From the NCBI RefSeq assembly GCF_002269125.1, contig NZ_NQKI01000001.1:186001-250000 (forward strand): a stretch of 64,000 nt of DNA, given 5' to 3'. A program made the position numbers and the translations under genes. The notes beneath the pieces are model-generated. The model saw only the letters and a list, made by a program, of their open reading frames with translations. It made no database searches and had not been told where the DNA came from. The DNA is from Pseudomonas lundensis (GTDB taxonomy: Bacteria; Pseudomonadota; Gammaproteobacteria; Pseudomonadales; Pseudomonadaceae). Shown here one piece after another: positions 61,154 through 64,000 of this stretch (positions are counted from its first letter, which is position 1; every line of letters begins with the position of its first letter).

Positions 61154-62104
61154 ATGTCTGTTTTCACGCAACTGGCTCGTCCCGAGCTGGAAACTTTTCT
61201 TGCGCCTTATGGGCTCGGCCGTTTGCTCGACTTCCAGGGGATTGCCGCGGGTAGCGAAAACACCAACTACTTCATCAGCCTGGAGAAGGGCGAATACGTT
61301 CTGACTCTGGTTGAGCGTGGTCCCATCTACGAAATGCCATTCTTCATTGAATTGCTGGACGTGCTGCACGACGCCGACTTGCCGGTGCCCTATGCCTTGC
61401 GCACGCTGGATGGCCAAGCCTTACGTGAACTCAAAGGCAAACCCGCGCTGTTGCAACCGCGTCTGGCGGGCAAACACATTCGCGAAGCCAATGCTCAACA
61501 CTGTGCGCAGGTGGGCGAACTGCTCGGTCATTTGCATGTGGCAACCCGCGGCAAGGTGCTTGAGCGCAAGACGGACCGTGGCCTGGACTGGATGCTGGCC
61601 GAAGGCCCCGCGCTGAAAAAAGACCTGACGCCTGATGCAGCCCGCTTGCTACAACTGGCACTGGATGAAATCAGCGAGCGCAAGGCACAGATTCTGGCGC
61701 TGCCACGGGCCAACTTGCACGGCGACCTGTTCCGCGACAACGCAATGTTCGAAGGCACGCACCTGACCGGGCTGATCGACTTCTACAACGCCTGCTCCGG
61801 GCCGATGCTGTACGACGTGGCCATTGCACTGAACGACTGGTGCGCAGACGACGCTGGCCAAATAGACGCCCCGCGTGCCCGCGCCTTGCTGGGTGCCTAT
61901 GCAGCGCTGCGGCCGTTTACCGCCAGCGAAGCCGAGCTGTGGCCCACCCTGCTGCGCGTCGCCTGTGTACGCTTCTGGCTGTCGCGCCTGATTGCGGCAC
62001 AGACATTTGCAGGCCAGGACGTGCTGATTCACGACCCGGCCGAGTTCGAACAACGTCTTGCTGCCCACCAAAAGGTCAGCATCGCCCTACCGTTCGCGCT
62101 GTAA
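61154..62104 (+). CDS. thrB: homoserine kinase ThrB (choline-kinase-like type)
   Basis: A 316-residue enzyme phosphorylating homoserine for threonine synthesis. It belongs to the protein-kinase-like HSK family used by Pseudomonas rather than the GHMP type: 'LDFQGIAAGSENTNYFISLE' near residue 22, catalytic loop 'NLHGDLFRDNAMF' near 192 and metal-binding Asp in 'GLIDFYNACSGPMLYDVAIA'. Length is typical (about 316). The ribosome-binding site is weak (GGCAGTTTTAACC). It converges with znuA across a shared hairpin. Confidence 0.93.
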   Translation: MSVFTQLARPELETFLAPYGLGRLLDFQGIAAGSENTNYFISLEKGEYVLTLVERGPIYEMPFFIELLDVLHDADLPVPYALRTLDGQALRELKGKPALLQPRLAGKHIREANAQHCAQVGELLGHLHVATRGKVLERKTDRGLDWMLAEGPALKKDLTPDAARLLQLALDEISERKAQILALPRANLHGDLFRDNAMFEGTHLTGLIDFYNACSGPMLYDVAIALNDWCADDAGQIDAPRARALLGAYAALRPFTASEAELWPTLLRVACVRFWLSRLIAAQTFAGQDVLIHDPAEFEQRLAAHQKVSIALPFAL

Positions 62105-62122
62105 CCGCGCGGCTTTTGTCAT

Positions 62123-62156
62123 CACTGTCGAGGCAGCGCCTCTTGCCCCGACAGTG
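62123..62156. terminator. hairpin between thrB and znuA
   Basis: CACTGTCG (62123-62130) pairs with CGACAGTG (62149-62156) and the enclosed bases can form a second small stem. It lies between convergent stops and probably ends both transcripts; no long T-run. Confidence 0.55.
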
Positions 62157-62172
62157 GCTACAAAGATCCGTC

Positions 62173-63093
62173 TTACAAGCTTTCCAGACAGCCCGCCAAG
62201 TCGTTGCCCAACGTCTCCAGCAGTTGCTCATACCCTTGAGCCGTCGCCGGCGTGTAGCCGCCCAACGCATCAAGCTCAGCCAACTTGACGGGCATCCCGG
62301 CCGTCAGTGTTTCAGCCAGGCGCGGACGCAATGGCGGCTCACTGAACACACAGGTTTTGCCCACTTGCTGCAATCGCTTGCGCATCGCAGCCACATGTTG
62401 AGCACCGGGTTGCACTTCCGATGCGACGCTAAAGACACCTGCATGCTTGAGGCCGTAAGCACTTTCGAAGTAGTCGTAGCCTTCATGGAAGACAAAGAAC
62501 GGCTTGTCGGCGACCCCCGCCAGACGGGCCTTCAGGCGCGCATCCAACGCATCCAGACGTTCGTTGAACGCTTTCAGGTTGCGCCGATATTTCGCCGCAT
62601 TCGCCGGATCTTTCTCACTCAGGTCAGTCGCCATTTTGGCGGCGATAACCCGCGCATTCGCGGGCGCCAACCACAGGTGGGCATCCAGCGTGCCGGGGCG
62701 ATGATCATGATCATGCTCGGCAGCATCCTCATCATGGGAGTGACTGTCTTGGGTAAAGTGACGCAGGGTAAGGCCCGGCAAGGTCTGTACAGACACCGAC
62801 GGCGCTGCACGCCCATTAAGCACCCGCGGCATGAAGCCCTCCATGTCCGGGCCAATCCAGTACAGCAGGTCGGCAGACTGCACACGCCGTACGTCGGATG
62901 GACGAAGTGCGAAGCTGTGTGGCGACGCATTGGGCGGCAGCAATACGTCCGGCGTGCCCACACCGTCCTGCACGGCAGCCGCGATCAGTTGCAAGGGTTT
63001 GATGCTGGTGAGCACCTTAACGTCCGCCTGAGCCGGGCCGATCACCAGCAAACAGGCACTGAAAGCAATAAAAATCGAAAAAAGACGGGACAC
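62173..63093 (-). CDS. znuA: zinc ABC transporter periplasmic binding protein ZnuA
   Basis: A 306-residue cluster A-I binding protein. Signal peptide (about residues 1-22, cut after 'AQA'), then 'VKVLTSIKPLQLIAAAVQDG', first zinc His in 'PPNASPHSFALRPSD', a His/Asp-rich mobile loop ('SHSHDEDAAEHDHDHR', residues ~117-132) and later ligands in 'LDAHLWLAP' and 'VFHEGYDYFE'. The start is most likely GTG at 63093, which gives a proper signal peptide; GAG lies 8-9 bases before it. A GTG at 63102 is the alternative; the frame further upstream overlaps zur and is not real. Divergent from zur-znuC. Confidence 0.92.
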   Translation of the reverse strand: MSRLFSIFIAFSACLLVIGPAQADVKVLTSIKPLQLIAAAVQDGVGTPDVLLPPNASPHSFALRPSDVRRVQSADLLYWIGPDMEGFMPRVLNGRAAPSVSVQTLPGLTLRHFTQDSHSHDEDAAEHDHDHRPGTLDAHLWLAPANARVIAAKMATDLSEKDPANAAKYRRNLKAFNERLDALDARLKARLAGVADKPFFVFHEGYDYFESAYGLKHAGVFSVASEVQPGAQHVAAMRKRLQQVGKTCVFSEPPLRPRLAETLTAGMPVKLAELDALGGYTPATAQGYEQLLETLGNDLAGCLESL

Positions 63094-63118
63094 GATGAGC
63101 ACTCGAAGTGGTTGAAAC

Positions 63119-63135
63119 GGGTAACATAATAACGT
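63119..63135. promoter_or_regulatory. candidate Zur operator
   Basis: GGTAACATAATAACGTC between the divergent znuA and zur starts contains GTAAC-ATAA-TAAC, an imperfect match to the AT-rich palindromic Zur box (GTTATA-NN-ATAAC type). It is the most symmetric AT-rich site in this 66-base gap and lies 25-40 bases from both starts. Confidence 0.45.
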
Positions 63136-63159
63136 CTCTCTCAGAAATCGTCGCCGCCC

Positions 63160-63642
63160 ATGCCTATTACACCCCTCGCCAGCCGCCCACATGACCACTC
63201 CCATTGCGTCCACAGCGCCCTCAGCGAAGCCGATGCTTTGTGTGCGCAAAAGGGCTTGCGCCTGACCGCATTGCGCAAGCGTGTGCTGGAGCTGGTATGG
63301 CAGAGCCACAAGCCGCTGGGCGCGTACGACATTCTGGCCGTACTCAGCGAGCAAGACGGACGCCGCGCTGCGCCGCCTACTGTGTACCGGGCACTCGACT
63401 TTCTGTTGGAAAACGGCCTGGTGCATCGCATCTCGTCACTCAACGCCTTTATCGGATGCAGCCACCCCGAGCACCCGCATCAGGGCCAGTTCCTGATTTG
63501 CCGCACCTGCCACGCAGCCATTGAGCTGGAGCAAAAATCCATCAGCGATGCGATTATCAGCAGCGCGCAGGATGTCGGCTTTACTGTCGAAGGCCAGACT
63601 GTTGAAGTGGTCGGGCTGTGCGCAGGTTGCCGGGAGGCTTGA
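63160..63642 (+). CDS. zur: zinc-responsive Fur-family repressor Zur
   Basis: A 160-residue Fur-family protein. The winged-helix part has '[20 protein letters not shown]' and '[20 protein letters not shown]'; the dimer/metal part has the structural zinc Cys pairs CRTC ('[12 protein letters not shown]') and CAGC near the end, plus '[10 protein letters not shown]'. With zinc bound it should repress znuA and the zur-znuCB operon. It is divergent from znuA and overlaps znuC by one base (TGATG), the standard Pseudomonas layout (PA5499, np20/zur). Confidence 0.93.
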   Translation: MPITPLASRPHDHSHCVHSALSEADALCAQKGLRLTALRKRVLELVWQSHKPLGAYDILAVLSEQDGRRAAPPTVYRALDFLLENGLVHRISSLNAFIGCSHPEHPHQGQFLICRTCHAAIELEQKSISDAIISSAQDVGFTVEGQTVEVVGLCAGCREA

Positions 63643-64000
63643 TGAGCGCTGCATTGATTCGCCTTGAACACGTCACCGTGACCTATTCCGGGCAAAACGT
63701 GCTCGACAATATCGAACTGAGCGTCGAACCCGGGCAAATTGTGACCCTGATCGGCCCGAATGGCGCGGGTAAAACTACATTGGTCAAAGCGGTGCTCGGG
63801 CTGATCAAACCGACGAACGGCAGTGTTTGGCGCAAGCCCAAGCTGCGTGTGGGGTATATGCCGCAAAAATTGCACGTCGACCCGACGCTGCCCCTCTCGG
63901 TGCTGCGCTTTTTGCGGCTGGTGCCGGGCGTTGATCGCGCTCAGGCACTGCAAGCCTTGAAAGAAGTAGGCGCCGAAAAAGTCATCGACAGCCCGGTACA
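63642..64000 (+). CDS. znuC: zinc ABC transporter ATP-binding protein ZnuC (partial, runs off the window)
   Basis: About 119 N-terminal residues are present. '[20 protein letters not shown]' opens the ABC domain, Walker A is 'GPNGAGKTT' near residue 40 and the Q-loop is in '[20 protein letters not shown]'. The ATG overlaps the zur stop and GGGAGG lies 5 bases upstream. Signature and Walker B motifs would follow outside the window, presumably with znuB. Confidence 0.92.
   Translation, partial: MSAALIRLEHVTVTYSGQNVLDNIELSVEPGQIVTLIGPNGAGKTTLVKAVLGLIKPTNGSVWRKPKLRVGYMPQKLHVDPTLPLSVLRFLRLVPGVDRAQALQALKEVGAEKVIDSPV

Noticed and set aside
61840..63129. 429-codon open frame on the plus strand across thrB end and znuA
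   Set aside because: It overlaps two certain genes and the terminator between them; composition (Arg/Gln/His-rich) is typical of a shadow frame.

Overview
The window is a piece of a Pseudomonas chromosome, probably from the P. fluorescens/P. fragi side of the genus. The right-hand third has the same gene order known from P. aeruginosa PA5479-PA5500: gltP, lysozyme inhibitor, algB, kinB, ampDh2, a diguanylate cyclase, dsbA, cytochrome c4, engB, polA, thrB, znuA, zur, znuC. The left part carries typical Pseudomonas accessory metabolism: ssuEADCBF, tauABCD, an OprD porin, membrane-bound gluconate dehydrogenase, and serA next to D-2-hydroxyglutarate dehydrogenase.

Layout. 1-6.2 kb: end of a CorC-type transporter gene, a CitMHS citrate transporter, a Na/Pi-cotransporter-like protein, an M16 peptidase with a C-terminal membrane anchor, and an EpsC-type serine acetyltransferase. 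6.2-10.9 kb: the complete sulfonate operon ssuEADCBF on the minus strand. 11.2-16.5 kb: one very large, AT-richer gene for a DUF6543-type toxin ending in an aspzincin-like zinc protease domain. 16.7-22.2 kb: an OprD porin divergent from tauABCD. 22.2-25.1 kb: an orphan TccC/RHS-type toxin whose variable C-terminus looks like an ADP-ribosyltransferase. 25.2-29.5 kb: a luciferase-like monooxygenase, OsmC and small envelope proteins. 29.8-33.6 kb: three-subunit gluconate 2-dehydrogenase. 33.6-38.5 kb: an unusually short solute-binding protein, DUF4399, serA, D2HGDH and an FAH-family enzyme. 38.6-43.2 kb: a DUF5924 protein and a four-gene Mla/Mce-type lipid transport operon. 43.3-47.5 kb: a nucleoside-recognition membrane protein, gltP, an Ivy-type lysozyme inhibitor and small membrane proteins. 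47.9-57.7 kb: algB-kinB, ampDh2, diguanylate cyclase, nuclease-fold protein, dsbA, cytochrome c4, engB. 57.7-64 kb: an sRNA candidate at the Spot 42/ErsA position, polA, DUF2782, thrB, and the zinc-uptake genes znuA / zur-znuC.

How it fits together. From 5.2 to 22.2 kb the window is mostly about sulfur: serine acetylation for cysteine synthesis, sulfonate uptake and desulfonation (Ssu), taurine uptake and cleavage (Tau), and possibly an outer-membrane porin. Two large predicted toxins interrupt and border this block. Neither has room for an adjacent immunity gene, which suggests targets outside the bacterium's own competitors.

Not obvious from open reading frames alone: a decayed cytochrome c5-type gene (PA5491 position) that has lost its heme motif; the shredded remains of an EAL-domain phosphodiesterase gene between kinB and ampDh2; an approximately 132-nt sRNA candidate with a sigma-22-like promoter beside polA; and a branched inverted-repeat structure upstream of algB. 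All calls come from reading the sequence; no database search was run.
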